Assembly (NCBI GenBank): GCA_009782405.1
Contig: WRJC01000005.1
Span: 36,240-100,239, forward strand
Length of the DNA stretch: 64,000 bases
Source of the DNA: Oscillospiraceae bacterium
Lineage (GTDB): Bacteria; Bacillota_A; Clostridia; Oscillospirales; WRJC01
Reading direction: 5' to 3'
Translations under genes and position numbers: made by a program
The notes under the pieces: model-generated
Databases searched by the model: none
Seen by the model: only the letters and a program-made list of their open reading frames with translations
What the model was told of the DNA's origin: nothing
Shown here: positions 54,711 through 63,070 of the stretch, piece after piece
How the letters are laid out: each line of letters opens with the position of its first letter
How positions within the stretch are numbered: the stretch's first letter is position 1

Positions 54711-54844
54711 CCCACATTAAAATGCAATGGATTATGTCGCCCGCCCGGAATTATGGAGGGCGGCGAAATCTCCACTTCTCTAGCCCATCTTCGCCGCGGC
54801 GTTGCCGCTATAAATGACGATATTTGTGGAAAGGCTGAGATAAC

Positions 54845-55429
54845 ATGATTACATACAAAAAAGTTGGCACCGCATATTTCCCGCAATACGACCGAATACC
54901 TATGCTCGTCCATGTGTCGGCGTATTACAGAATAGAAAAGCACAATCGGGGGTTGGGCGGATTCACCCTTGTAGAAACGCCCGTAGCGCCGTATATCAAG
55001 GACTTTTGCACCGGAGAAGATGAAAGCGTGGAGCGCTGGAAGCGTTTCGATTTGTCAAAATGGGCGTTTTTCATGGCTTTCGACGGCAAACGGCCCATCG
55101 GCGCGGCAACTGTGGCCTCGCGGGACAAAGAGGTGAATATGCTCTCGGGCAGAAACGACCTCGCCGTGCTTTGGGATATCCGGGTCGACGGCGCCTATAA
55201 GCGCCAGGGCGTCGGGCAGGAATTGTTTGACATGGCTGTGAAGTGGGCGCGCGGGAAAGGGCTCGCGCAGCTAAAAATCGAGTGCCAGAGCAACAATGTA
55301 CCGGCAGTCAAATTCTATCACAAGCAGGGAGCCAAGCTATCGGCAATAGATGAATATTGCGGTTACGGCGACGAAAATTCGCCGGATTTTCGGCATGAAA
55401 CGCAGTTTATATGGATGCTGGATTTATAA
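54845..55429 (+). CDS. GNAT-family N-acetyltransferase
   Basis: The 194-residue product has a single GNAT domain in the second half: LAVLWDIRVDGAYKRQGVGQ (acetyl-CoA-binding QGVGQ near 120), IECQSNNVPAVKFYHKQGAK and a typical GNAT ending. The N-terminal 70 residues resemble streptothricin-acetyltransferase-like GNATs but without a clear substrate motif. It has only a weak ribosome site. Substrate unknown. Confidence 0.75.
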   Translation: MITYKKVGTAYFPQYDRIPMLVHVSAYYRIEKHNRGLGGFTLVETPVAPYIKDFCTGEDESVERWKRFDLSKWAFFMAFDGKRPIGAATVASRDKEVNMLSGRNDLAVLWDIRVDGAYKRQGVGQELFDMAVKWARGKGLAQLKIECQSNNVPAVKFYHKQGAKLSAIDEYCGYGDENSPDFRHETQFIWMLDL

Positions 55430-55460
55430 TGGGACAGCAAAAATGGATTGTTATATTGAG

Positions 55461-55469
55461 TGGTATAAT
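55461..55469 (+). promoter_or_regulatory. Extended -10 element before the AAA-ATPase gene
   Basis: TGGTATAAT (55461-55469) carries the TGn extension of the -10 box. No -35 box is found at 16-18 bp. It lies about 30 bp upstream of the ATG, which has GGAGGAGG nearby. Confidence 0.5.
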
Positions 55470-55498
55470 AAAAAAATGAGCCGGAGGAGGACGAAAGT

Positions 55499-57115
55499 AT
55501 GTATATAGGAAACAAGAATTATATAGATATATCGTCAAGCAAATTTTCGGATTTCATAGAAACCGGCAATTTATATGTCGATAAAACCGCGTTCATAGAA
55601 CATGTATCAAACGACAGGAGCAAGGTTCTGTTGTTCACGCGCCCCCGGAGAACGGGAAAATCGCTCAATATGGATACGCTTGCGACATTCTTGGACTGCA
55701 AACAAAATACGGCGCGCTTATTCAACGGATTATATGTGGAAAGCAGTCCGGTATTCAGTCAAATAAATAAACATCCTGTTATATATCTGAGTTTCAGGAA
55801 ATTAAGAGTACCGGATTATAAAGAACAATTTAAGTTTATGATAAAAGATGGCGCTTCGTATTATTTGCATAAAGAAGAAATTGATTACAAACTGGCAGGT
55901 TATTTTGATGATAAAAAAAATTATGATACCAACGCCCTTATGTATCTAACGCAGAATCTTCATGCTGTTTGCGGCGAAAAACCATATATTTTCATCGACG
56001 AATACGATAAAATATTGATGGACAATGTATATTCAGGCGAATATGAAAATATCAGAAGATGGATTACGGAAGTATTTGAATCGGCGTTGAAAGATAATGC
56101 ATCTCTTGAAAAAGGAATATTGACCGGAGTTACCCGGGTATCTAAGGAAAGTATGTTCAGCGGGCTGAATAATCTGGCGGTTTATGATGTTTTTACGACC
56201 AGTGTTTATGACAGGGATTTTTCTTTGACAGAAGACGAGGCGCAGGAACTGCTGACGCCGGAAGAATTAAGCGAAGTGAGAGACTGGTACAACAACACGA
56301 GAGTCGGCAAAGAAAGGTTGTTTAACATTTATTCAGTTATGTCATATCTCTATTACGGAAAGCTTGATAATTATTGGGCAAAGAGCGGCACGTTGGATAT
56401 GTTAATTAATCTGATGAATAAAAGCCGCGCCGACGGACTTTTGGAAATGATTGAAAATCGAAACGCTTTTGTCATAACAGAATTACAGCCCCGGCTGTCG
56501 TTGAAAAATATTGTGTCCAACCTTTCGGATTCACAGTTTTATTCGCTGGCGATTCAGGCGGGGTATCTTACCTATGATATGGAAACGGAAGCAGGGGCGG
56601 GAAGTTCCCCGACTCACAGAGTGTATATTCCGAACTTAGAGCTGCGGAGCGTATGGCGTGAATTTATACTGGAATTTGTCGTTGAAGCGCCGGGCGATGA
56701 TTTCCGCAGCATATTCAGTAATATCGGCGATACGGAAGAATTCAGCAGCCAGCTCAAAGATTTCATTGATTACCGCTTGTCTTATTACGATACGGATAAA
56801 AATGAGCCTGAAAGAATATATCATGTTTTTCTGTTCGGCATGACTTTGGCTGCCAAATATAAAAGCACATCGAATAAAGAGAGCGGATTCGGACGCTATG
56901 ATTTATTGATAGAGGGCAATGCGTTCAATGCTGTTCTTGAATTCAAAAAAGCCGCTGACGAAAGCGAACTGGGGAAAAAAGCAGAGGAAGCGTTACGGCA
57001 GATTGACAAGAAAAAATATTATGCCGGCATCAAAAACAGCAAACCTATCTATAAAGTGGGAATTGCGTGCTACAAAACGGTATGTATGGTAAAAACAATT
57101 TTACATGAAATTTAA
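55499..57115 (+). CDS. AAA-ATPase/PD-(D/E)XK nuclease-like protein (DUF1703 type)
   Basis: The 538-residue product joins an AAA-ATPase-like domain (about 8-230) with a C-terminal PD-(D/E)XK nuclease-like domain (about 430-520). It has YVDKTAFIEHV, Walker A RPRRTGKSLNMD, Walker B YIFIDEYDK, and the nuclease-type GRYDLLIEGNAFNAVLEFKK. Such proteins occur in many copies in gut Clostridia and Bacteroidetes, are often mobile, and have no settled role. Its codons are more AT-rich than the neighbours, suggesting transfer. It is convergent with the Fic gene. Confidence 0.85.
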   Translation: MYIGNKNYIDISSSKFSDFIETGNLYVDKTAFIEHVSNDRSKVLLFTRPRRTGKSLNMDTLATFLDCKQNTARLFNGLYVESSPVFSQINKHPVIYLSFRKLRVPDYKEQFKFMIKDGASYYLHKEEIDYKLAGYFDDKKNYDTNALMYLTQNLHAVCGEKPYIFIDEYDKILMDNVYSGEYENIRRWITEVFESALKDNASLEKGILTGVTRVSKESMFSGLNNLAVYDVFTTSVYDRDFSLTEDEAQELLTPEELSEVRDWYNNTRVGKERLFNIYSVMSYLYYGKLDNYWAKSGTLDMLINLMNKSRADGLLEMIENRNAFVITELQPRLSLKNIVSNLSDSQFYSLAIQAGYLTYDMETEAGAGSSPTHRVYIPNLELRSVWREFILEFVVEAPGDDFRSIFSNIGDTEEFSSQLKDFIDYRLSYYDTDKNEPERIYHVFLFGMTLAAKYKSTSNKESGFGRYDLLIEGNAFNAVLEFKKAADESELGKKAEEALRQIDKKKYYAGIKNSKPIYKVGIACYKTVCMVKTILHEI

Positions 57116-57129
57116 AACGGCCGGCCGTT
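57116..57129. terminator. Palindrome between two convergent stop codons
   Basis: AACGGCCGGCCGTT is a perfect 14-bp palindrome lying between the two convergent stop codons (ATPase TAA at 57113-57115; Fic stop begins at 57128). With A- and T-rich flanks it may act as a weak two-way terminator, although it has no loop. Confidence 0.35.
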
Positions 57130-57871
57130 ATATCTTTTGTTCCAATATCGATATGTGCTTCAAAAGCTCGTCAGTTTCATAGGCGGAAATCAGCTCGGCC
57201 AGCCTGTCCGGCGCGCGCCCGTCGGCATAGTAGCTGTCAAAGCTGTCGTAATATTTGTTTTTGTCCCTGAACTTGATATTGATCGGCAGCAGCCCCGCTT
57301 TGATCAGCTCCAAATTGAGTATGATCCGCCCGGTGCGCCCGTTCCCGTCAATGAACGGGTGTATTCCCTCAAAACGCAAATGAAACTCGGCCACGGCTTC
57401 TATGATGTGCGTGTTTTTTTTCATGCCCCCGTAATCCGCGATCAGCGCTTCCATCTGCACCGGCACAAGGTACGGCTGCGGGGGAGTGTGCGCCGCCCCT
57501 AAAATGGTCACGGGGATTCTCCGATATGCCCCCTTGTTGAGGGCGTCAGCCATGAGCACAAGAGAATGAAGCTCCTTTATGGCCCTTTCCGTGAGAGGCT
57601 CGTTTTTATCCGCAAGATATACCATGTGCTCAAAAGCGTCCTTGTGCCCTATGGCATCCAAATGCTCCCTGACAGGCTTTTCGGCTATCGTGATCCCTTC
57701 TTTGATGATCATAGCGGTTTCCCTCAAGGTGAGCGTGTTCCCCTCGATGGCATTTGAATCATATGTGTTCTCAACCATGAACTCTTCGCGCAGCCGCTTT
57801 AGCTCCGTTGGGTTGAGCGGACGCATTGATTTGAGTTTTTCGCGTAATTTCTCTATTCGCGTATAATCCAT
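57128..57871 (-). CDS. Fic-family protein with N-terminal inhibitory motif
   Basis: The 247-residue Fic protein has the catalytic motif HPFIDGNGRTGR (about 175-186), expected to transfer AMP from ATP to a hydroxyl side chain, and a hairpin flap region. Near residue 38 the sequence SNAIEGN matches the (S/T)xxxE(G/N) inhibitory helix motif, so this is the class with an inhibitor at the N-terminus and is probably autoregulated. The target is unknown. It has its own promoter, facing away from the ABC operon. Confidence 0.9.
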   Translation of the reverse strand: MDYTRIEKLREKLKSMRPLNPTELKRLREEFMVENTYDSNAIEGNTLTLRETAMIIKEGITIAEKPVREHLDAIGHKDAFEHMVYLADKNEPLTERAIKELHSLVLMADALNKGAYRRIPVTILGAAHTPPQPYLVPVQMEALIADYGGMKKNTHIIEAVAEFHLRFEGIHPFIDGNGRTGRIILNLELIKAGLLPINIKFRDKNKYYDSFDSYYADGRAPDRLAELISAYETDELLKHISILEQKI

Positions 57872-57936
57872 TGCGTGACCCGCGCGCTCCCGCTTTGCCT
57901 TTCCCTGTTAATTGATTTGGATATTTGTTGGAATAA

Positions 57937-57965
57937 AGCATAACATAAAAATGGCAAAAAGTCAA
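57937..57965 (-). promoter_or_regulatory. Promoter of the Fic gene
   Basis: Minus-strand TTGACT (57960-57965) and TATGCT (57937-57942), spacer 17 bp, about 65 bp upstream of the ATG. It lies back to back with the MerR-type promoter, about 20 bp away. Confidence 0.6.
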
Positions 57966-57980
57966 GAAAAAGTTTTATTT

Positions 57981-58032
57981 GCCCCCTTGACTCTGCCCCT
58001 GGGGCATAGTATATAATAAATTTCAAGGGGGC
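57981..58032 (+). promoter_or_regulatory. MerR-type promoter/operator of the ABC operon
   Basis: TTGACT (57987-57992) and TATAAT (58012-58017) are separated by 19 bp, the long spacer typical of MerR-controlled promoters. The spacer holds a perfect 13-bp dyad TGCCCCTGGGGCA (57994-58006). Flanking it, GCCCCCTTGA (57981-57990) and TCAAGGGGGC (58023-58032) form a perfect 10-bp inverted repeat, followed by seven T and the ATG. The last gene of the operon encodes a MerR regulator, so autoregulation is likely. Confidence 0.75.
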
Positions 58033-58039
58033 TTTTTTT

Positions 58040-58993
58040 ATGGCGCTGCTAAAAGAAATGATGCAAAAACGATTCGGATTGGTCATTGCAGCTATTGGGA
58101 GCAGAATTATTTTGATATTAACTTCCCTGTGGTGGAATGCCCAGCTAAGCGCGATTATAAATAGCATGAATGCAAAAGATTCAATGCAATCATGCGCAAT
58201 GGCAATGGCGGCGATGACAATGCTGTTCAGCATGGGAATGACATATATCGGCGGCATATGCCTTGCCTGGACTTCCGAAACGATGGCGCATGACTTGCGC
58301 ATGGGTTACGCGAATCATTACGCAAAATTGCATATTATCGAAATAGACAATTTGAACGCGGGCGAGCAAGTATCAAAATTGCAAAATGAAATAAACGACG
58401 CGGTAAATTATATACGCGGGCCGGTATTTACTATCGCCGATGACATTATACGGTTCGCAGGAACGTTCATATGGCTGATTTGCCTTTCTCCGAAATTAAC
58501 TGTTTTTGCGAATATACCGGTTGTATTTCTCATGTGGTACACGGCATATTCGAGCAAAATAATAGGAAAAACCGCACAGCAAAGCCAACAGGCAAACACA
58601 AATCTCAACGGCTTTGCCGATACGCTGATCGCGATATTTCCCATAATGCGCCTGTTTGACGCTTCGGCTCTCATTCAAGGCAAGTATAATTCGGTTCTCG
58701 GCCAATGGGAAAACGCAGAAATAAAAGAAAACCGCAGACGCGCGGGGCTTATGTCTTTTTCTGGATTTTTTTCGCTTATCCCTTTGATACTATTGCTTTT
58801 GATTGGCGGAACGCAGGTCATGCAAGGCACATTGACGCTTGGGACATTGTATGTGTTCGTAAATTTATCGGGCAACATATCGGGGGTTATGATAAATATG
58901 CCGGGGACAATAGCCGGATTCCGGCGTTTTGCCGTGAATATGGAAAGACTTCGGCCGACGATCAAACTTACAAAGCGGGGGGAATATAAATGA
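58040..58993 (+). CDS. ABC exporter membrane subunit (TMD only)
   Basis: This 317-residue protein is a type-I exporter transmembrane domain with about six helices: TMLFSMGMTYIGGICLAW, ETMAHDLRMGYANHYAKLHI, ENRRRAGLMSFSGFFSLIPL and TLTLGTLYVFVNLSGN. Normally such a domain is fused to its ATPase; here the ATPase is a separate overlapping gene. GGGGG lies before the ATG, which follows the MerR-type promoter. Substrate unknown. Confidence 0.8.
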   Translation: MALLKEMMQKRFGLVIAAIGSRIILILTSLWWNAQLSAIINSMNAKDSMQSCAMAMAAMTMLFSMGMTYIGGICLAWTSETMAHDLRMGYANHYAKLHIIEIDNLNAGEQVSKLQNEINDAVNYIRGPVFTIADDIIRFAGTFIWLICLSPKLTVFANIPVVFLMWYTAYSSKIIGKTAQQSQQANTNLNGFADTLIAIFPIMRLFDASALIQGKYNSVLGQWENAEIKENRRRAGLMSFSGFFSLIPLILLLLIGGTQVMQGTLTLGTLYVFVNLSGNISGVMINMPGTIAGFRRFAVNMERLRPTIKLTKRGEYK

Positions 58994-59646
58994 GCATATG
59001 CGTAAAAAATTTGACATTTTTTTATGGCGACAAGGAAGTTTTGCATGAGATTGATCTTGCAGTCAAGACAGGGGAAAATATAGGCATAATCGGGGCGAGC
59101 GGCGGCGGCAAAAGCACCCTGCTAAAATTGCTTTCGGGATTGTATGCGCCGCAAACCGGAATTATAGAAGTCCAGGGAGCATCAAAGCCGGCGGATATAC
59201 GCCGCAATGTAGCCATGGTAATGCAAAATGCGATGTTGTTTCCCGCGAGCATAAAAGAAAATATCACCTGCGGCCACGATATGAGCGATGAGTCCGTGGC
59301 TCGGGCTTGCGAAGCGGCGCAGTTATCGGACTGGATTTCGAGTTTGCCGGAGGGCATGGATACATTCGTGGGCGAACGCGGCGGCAAAGTATCGGGCGGC
59401 GAAGCGCAGAGAATCGCCATTGCCCGCGCCATAGCGAAAAACGCCCCGGTTATACTATTGGACGAAGCGACTTCTGCGCTTGACGGCGAAACAAGCCTCA
59501 TTGTCGCGGCGGCGCTCGATAATCTCATGAAAGGCAAAACAGTCGCAAGCGTCAGCCACCGCCCCGAAATGCTGACGAATTGCGACCGTATCTATCGCTT
59601 GGAAGGGGGGCGATTGCATGATTCGCGATATTCGCGGGTTATTTAA
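58990..59646 (+). CDS. ABC exporter ATPase subunit (NBD only)
   Basis: The 218-residue ATPase has Walker A GASGGGKST (about 33), the signature VSGGEAQRIAIARAI, Walker B VILLDEATSALDGE and the switch histidine in ASVSHRPEML. The ATG overlaps the previous stop (ATGA), and the next gene begins 29 bp before its own end. The NBD would need to dimerise with itself or serve both neighbouring TMDs. Confidence 0.92.
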   Translation: MSICVKNLTFFYGDKEVLHEIDLAVKTGENIGIIGASGGGKSTLLKLLSGLYAPQTGIIEVQGASKPADIRRNVAMVMQNAMLFPASIKENITCGHDMSDESVARACEAAQLSDWISSLPEGMDTFVGERGGKVSGGEAQRIAIARAIAKNAPVILLDEATSALDGETSLIVAAALDNLMKGKTVASVSHRPEMLTNCDRIYRLEGGRLHDSRYSRVI

Positions 59647-60586
59647 AATCACGGGCGGCGGCAAAAAAGTCATGCTCCTGTTATTGCTGCGATGTCCGTT
59701 TGAAGCTGCACGCACATTTATAAACGCAATTTTCTTGCAGTCGGGGTTCGATGCCATAAACAATGGAAATATAAATGGATTATACTTTGCCTGCATGATA
59801 TTTGTCATTGAAAGTTTGCTGCTTTTCCTGTATAATGGCACTGTGTGGACGATAAATTCGGTTTATGTCGCCAAATGGACGGGAACGCTGCGCAGGAAAT
59901 TGTTCGGGCATATCTCGACAAATTTATCTTTGCAGCGCGTGGAGTCGCGGACTTCGGGCGAATGGTTCACGCGCCTGAACCACGCCGTGTATTCCGCGAC
60001 CGCGATTTTGGCCCAGCCGGTGCATCTGCCCTTTTTGGCCGTCGGGACAATAAACGCCGCCGTATCCTCTGTCATGCTCTTTCGCATGAGCCCGGAAATC
60101 TTCGGATTGGTGATTTTGTTTGTTTTGCCTCATATGCTGGCAAATCAAATTATCACAAAACCAATACCTGAGCTGTGGCGTTCGTCGCTTATGCACAGTG
60201 CGCACAACGCCACGGACTTCAACGCTTTGATAAACTGCGCGGACACGGCGATACTTTATGGCGCTCAAGAGTTTTTGATGAAACGCTTTGAGGCAAGCAG
60301 CCTGAACACGCGAAAAACAAATATGAAAATCAGGCGGCGTTTTAGTTTGGACGGCGCATTCGCGTCTCTATTCGGGATGTGCGGTTATCTTGTTTTGCTG
60401 CTTGCCGGAAAAGGCTGGATCGACGCAGGAACGATGACATTCGGAATTCTGGCTGCGGCATTTCAATGCAGGGGCGGGATAATCGCGGGAGCCGGAGCGG
60501 CTATAACCGGATTCAGGCAGATGCAGTCGTCCGTGCCGGGAATAGGCATGGTGAACGAAATAATGGATACCAGACCGGAGGATTAA
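59618..60586 (+). CDS. Second ABC exporter membrane subunit (TMD only)
   Basis: This 322-residue membrane protein has about six predicted segments (VMLLLLLRCPFEAARTFINA, ACMIFVIESLLLFLYNGTVW, GLVILFVLPHMLAN) and an exporter-like layout, but no ATPase domain follows. GGAAGGGGGG lies ahead of its ATG, inside the ATPase gene. It ends with QMQSSVPGIGMVNEIM, the usual linker to an NBD. Together with the first TMD and the single NBD it suggests a heteromeric exporter with shared ATPases. Confidence 0.72.
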   Translation: MIRDIRGLFKITGGGKKVMLLLLLRCPFEAARTFINAIFLQSGFDAINNGNINGLYFACMIFVIESLLLFLYNGTVWTINSVYVAKWTGTLRRKLFGHISTNLSLQRVESRTSGEWFTRLNHAVYSATAILAQPVHLPFLAVGTINAAVSSVMLFRMSPEIFGLVILFVLPHMLANQIITKPIPELWRSSLMHSAHNATDFNALINCADTAILYGAQEFLMKRFEASSLNTRKTNMKIRRRFSLDGAFASLFGMCGYLVLLLAGKGWIDAGTMTFGILAAAFQCRGGIIAGAGAAITGFRQMQSSVPGIGMVNEIMDTRPED

Positions 60587-60590
60587 ATTC

Positions 60591-61061
60591 ATGGAAGAAA
60601 AGTTGATGAAAATCGGGGAAATCGCCGCATTTTTTGGCGTGTCGGCAAAAGCAATACGAATATACGAGAAAAAGGGCATAATCATTCCCGCCAAAATCGA
60701 CCCGGACACGGGCTATCGCTATTATACGGCCGATCAGGTCCAAAGCTTGAACGCCCTGCTTGAACTCAAAAGTCTGGGGTTTTCCTTGGACGAAGTGAAA
60801 AATATAATGTCGGGAGCGGTCAGCCACGAAGATTTTATCGCCGCCTTGAAGCGCAAACAGATCGCATTGCAGGAGGCCATATCCGTACTCGAAAATAAAA
60901 TATGCTCTATCGATAAAATAAGCGAGCGGCTGTATGGTTCGCAGGAAGCAAAAAAGCTGCATGAATTGCCGGAGGAAAAACGCGCATGGCTGCTCGTCAA
61001 AATGGCTTGCGTCGAGGATTTGAGGGCGCAAAGCGTTCTAAGCGAAGCGTTGTGGCTATAA
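60591..61061 (+). CDS. MerR-family transcriptional regulator
   Basis: The 156-residue regulator has the N-terminal MerR winged helix (about 5-70): MKIGEIAAFFGVSAKAIRIY, DPDTGYRYYTADQVQSLNAL, then SLDEVKNIMSG and a coiled coil (about 85-125) that mediates dimerisation. The C-terminal effector part is short and lacks a known ligand fold or cysteine cluster. GGAGG precedes the ATG, 4 bp after the transporter stop. It probably acts on the promoter at 57981. Confidence 0.88.
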   Translation: MEEKLMKIGEIAAFFGVSAKAIRIYEKKGIIIPAKIDPDTGYRYYTADQVQSLNALLELKSLGFSLDEVKNIMSGAVSHEDFIAALKRKQIALQEAISVLENKICSIDKISERLYGSQEAKKLHELPEEKRAWLLVKMACVEDLRAQSVLSEALWL

Positions 61062-61307
61062 TGATGTATAATATGAAAGGTATTTGAAATAGATACCTAA
61101 ACACATTATACGCAGCCGACCTGTTTGCGGTACAATCAGGCAAAAATGTGTATCGCGGCATGAACTTCTGAAATAAAAAAGCGGATTGAGTTTCACCGTA
61201 ACGGGCGATAAGTATTTTTACGCAATTTCCGTATGCTTCTGTGTCTTTGTCAACTACTTTTTTATATTTTTCAACTTGGCGGCTCATAGGTATCGCCCAA
61301 AACAGAT

Positions 61308-61607
61308 TTGTTTTTTCATCTTTTATGCAAAGATATGTCGGACGGTATGCGCCGCCTTAAAAACAACGGCATCGACAGGTATGACGAACTCGTGAAAAAA
61401 TCTGCCGCCGTGTCCGCCGAATTTAATGAACGGCTGAACAAAATAAAGGCGATTGATACAAGGCTCGGTGAGATTACAGAACTACAAAAATACATCGGGC
61501 AGTACGGCAAAACCCGCGAGACTTATGTTCTATACAAAAAATCCGGCTTGGACGAAAATTTTTACGAGAGCAACCGTGCGGACATCACATTAAGTATAAT
61601 ATTTTGA
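61308..61607 (+). pseudogene. Relaxase C-terminal fragment
   Basis: The 99-residue frame contains YDELVKKSAAVSAEFNERLN, LGEITELQKYIGQYGKTRET and YVLYKKSGLDENFYESNRAD, which resemble the C-terminal part of MobA/VirD2-like relaxases in Clostridia mobile elements. The nuclease domain is missing, the frame stops shortly after the shared part and no good start is present. It runs opposite to the relaxase at the window edge. Confidence 0.5.
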
Positions 61608-61688
61608 AAATTATATAAATCATATTCATCGGAAATTTGTCAAGTACATTTTCAAGCGGATATTAAAAAACATCTGCATTTTAAGAGG

Positions 61689-61722
61689 TTACGGCGGTTA
61701 CAAAACGCTGTAACCGCCGTAA
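61689..61722 (-). terminator. Hairpin after the TnpW-like gene
   Basis: TTACGGCGGTTACA (61689-61702) pairs perfectly with TGTAACCGCCGTAA (61709-61722) around AAACGC. It lies just past the minus-strand TnpW-like gene; there is no clear T run, so it may be a terminator or an element-end structure. Confidence 0.5.
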
Positions 61723-61737
61723 TCAAGCCAAAAGCCG

Positions 61738-61926
61738 CTAATTGTAACTTTTCTGTGTAAAGGCGGCGGGGTCATTTTTTATCAGCCGTAAAACCTTGTC
61801 GCTCATTGTTTCCTTGCTCGTTTGGCTGAAATAAACCTTGACCCGATAGGTCGTATTGCCGATACGCTTTTCAAAGTCGGGTTGCTCGGCTCTCGCCGTT
61901 GTCGTGGTGCTTTTATCGTTATTCAT
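61738..61926 (-). CDS. TnpW-like small transposon protein
   Basis: The 62-residue protein starts at MNNDKSTTTTARAEQ (ATG 61926, behind AAAGGATT). FEKRIGNTTYRVKVYFSQTS and ETMSDKVLRLIKND resemble the small TnpW proteins of Clostridia mobilizable elements. Its role is not known. It lies 190 bp downstream of the TOPRIM gene in the same direction. Confidence 0.6.
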   Translation of the reverse strand: MNNDKSTTTTARAEQPDFEKRIGNTTYRVKVYFSQTSKETMSDKVLRLIKNDPAAFTQKSYN

Positions 61927-62115
61927 GGTTAATCCTTTCCGCGCTTTTCGCGCTGTAAAAACGGGAAACGGGTTTACAGCCGTTTGAAACTGCAAACCCG
62001 TACCCTACATCGTTATTGAGGTTTCTATCCGTTCCTACGGGGTGTCCCGTCAAACTGCACAAAAAGACCGCCCGAAAACGCAGTAAACACGTTGGCGGCT
62101 CTTTGAAAATCGCCC

Positions 62116-63057
62116 TTAAAGGCTCGTTTCTTTGTGCATTTTAACGGCGTTTTTCAGACCCTTTTCAAGTCTGATTTTTTCGGTCAAATCGGCGTTGAAA
62201 TCCTTGCCCTGCGGGAAGTCAATCAAAACCGTGTAACCTTTGGCGGCGTACTTTCGCGCCATGTGTGCGGCGGCTTCGTGCCCTGCTTGGTCGTTATCAA
62301 GGCACAAGACAATCTCTTTGACTTCTCTATGCTGATTCAAAAAGAATTGTAACGCCGTGTCGCTCGTTCCCGACAATGACAGGCGGCTGTCCTGTTTCCA
62401 TGCTTCTGTATCGCCCGTAGCGGCGTTTGTGAGCGTTGCGTCACTCATTAGGTCTATGGGGCTTTCAAAGACGTACACGCGCTCACAGGGCGCGAAAACG
62501 GCTTGAAAACCGTACCTTTTATCGCTCCCCGAACAATCGCCGCGATAATCGCCGTGCGTACCGCGCAGGGAAGCGAACCGCGCCGTACCCGGCTCGTCAT
62601 GCCCGACAAATACCACGTTGCCCCGCCTGTCCTCGTATAGCTTTTCTTCTTGAATAAGCGTGTTGACTACATCGCCGTCTATGCCGCGCTTCATGCAAAG
62701 GTAATCATACAACCGTAACATGATACCCGCCTTTTCGGGCAGTATCAGCGTTTTCGGCGGCAGCTCTGCGGCTTGCTGTGTCGGAGCTGTTTGCGGTGTT
62801 GCTCCTGTTACCACTTCCACCGCTTGACGGAACGCCATATCTTCCACTTTGACAAGGTAATCAATCACGCCGTAGCCGCCTATGCCTTTGCTATGCCAAT
62901 ACCATGAAAGGCGGTCGGCTTTCACGGCAAGGCTTGGGTGTTGCTTGCAACGGTACTCGCCGCCCCGATGGGCAAACGTGTAGCCGTTGTACTTCTCAAA
63001 AAAAGCGAGAACGTCTGCCGTCCTCGCCTGCACTAAAATATTATCGTTGATACGCAT
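62116..63057 (-). CDS. TOPRIM-domain mobile-element protein (DUF3991-type)
   Basis: The 313-residue protein starts at MRINDNILVQARTADVL (ATG 63057, with GGAGGG upstream). It has an N-terminal CHC2-like region (YRCKQHPSLAVKADRLSWYW), then a DUF3991/TOPRIM part with VYVFESPIDLMS and VLCLDNDQAGHEAAAHMARK, where E and DxD are the expected metal ligands. Such primase-like proteins are carried by conjugative and mobilizable elements next to relaxases. The relaxase gene lies 13 bp upstream. Confidence 0.78.
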   Translation of the reverse strand: MRINDNILVQARTADVLAFFEKYNGYTFAHRGGEYRCKQHPSLAVKADRLSWYWHSKGIGGYGVIDYLVKVEDMAFRQAVEVVTGATPQTAPTQQAAELPPKTLILPEKAGIMLRLYDYLCMKRGIDGDVVNTLIQEEKLYEDRRGNVVFVGHDEPGTARFASLRGTHGDYRGDCSGSDKRYGFQAVFAPCERVYVFESPIDLMSDATLTNAATGDTEAWKQDSRLSLSGTSDTALQFFLNQHREVKEIVLCLDNDQAGHEAAAHMARKYAAKGYTVLIDFPQGKDFNADLTEKIRLEKGLKNAVKMHKETSL

Positions 63058-63070
63058 GGTTAAACCCTCC

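Larger units (their letters stand above)
61062..61737. other. Intergenic stretch with relics at the edge of a mobile element
   Basis: This 0.7-kb stretch has a 61079-61097 inverted repeat (GGTAT...ATACC) after the MerR gene, a minus-strand open frame (60997-61287, SRQVEKYKKVVDKDTEAYGN at its start) that I do not recognise, a relaxase-like fragment at 61308-61607, and a strong hairpin at 61689-61722. It looks like decayed mobile-element DNA. No complete gene is supported. Confidence 0.55.

Noticed and set aside
54738..54765. GC-rich imperfect hairpin before the GNAT gene
   Set aside because: The arms match only with a bulge and no T run follows, so a terminator is not supported.
61186..61395. 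Small membrane-like plus-strand frame
   Set aside because: Hydrophobicity comes from AT-rich sequence; no ribosome site and it overlaps the relaxase relic.
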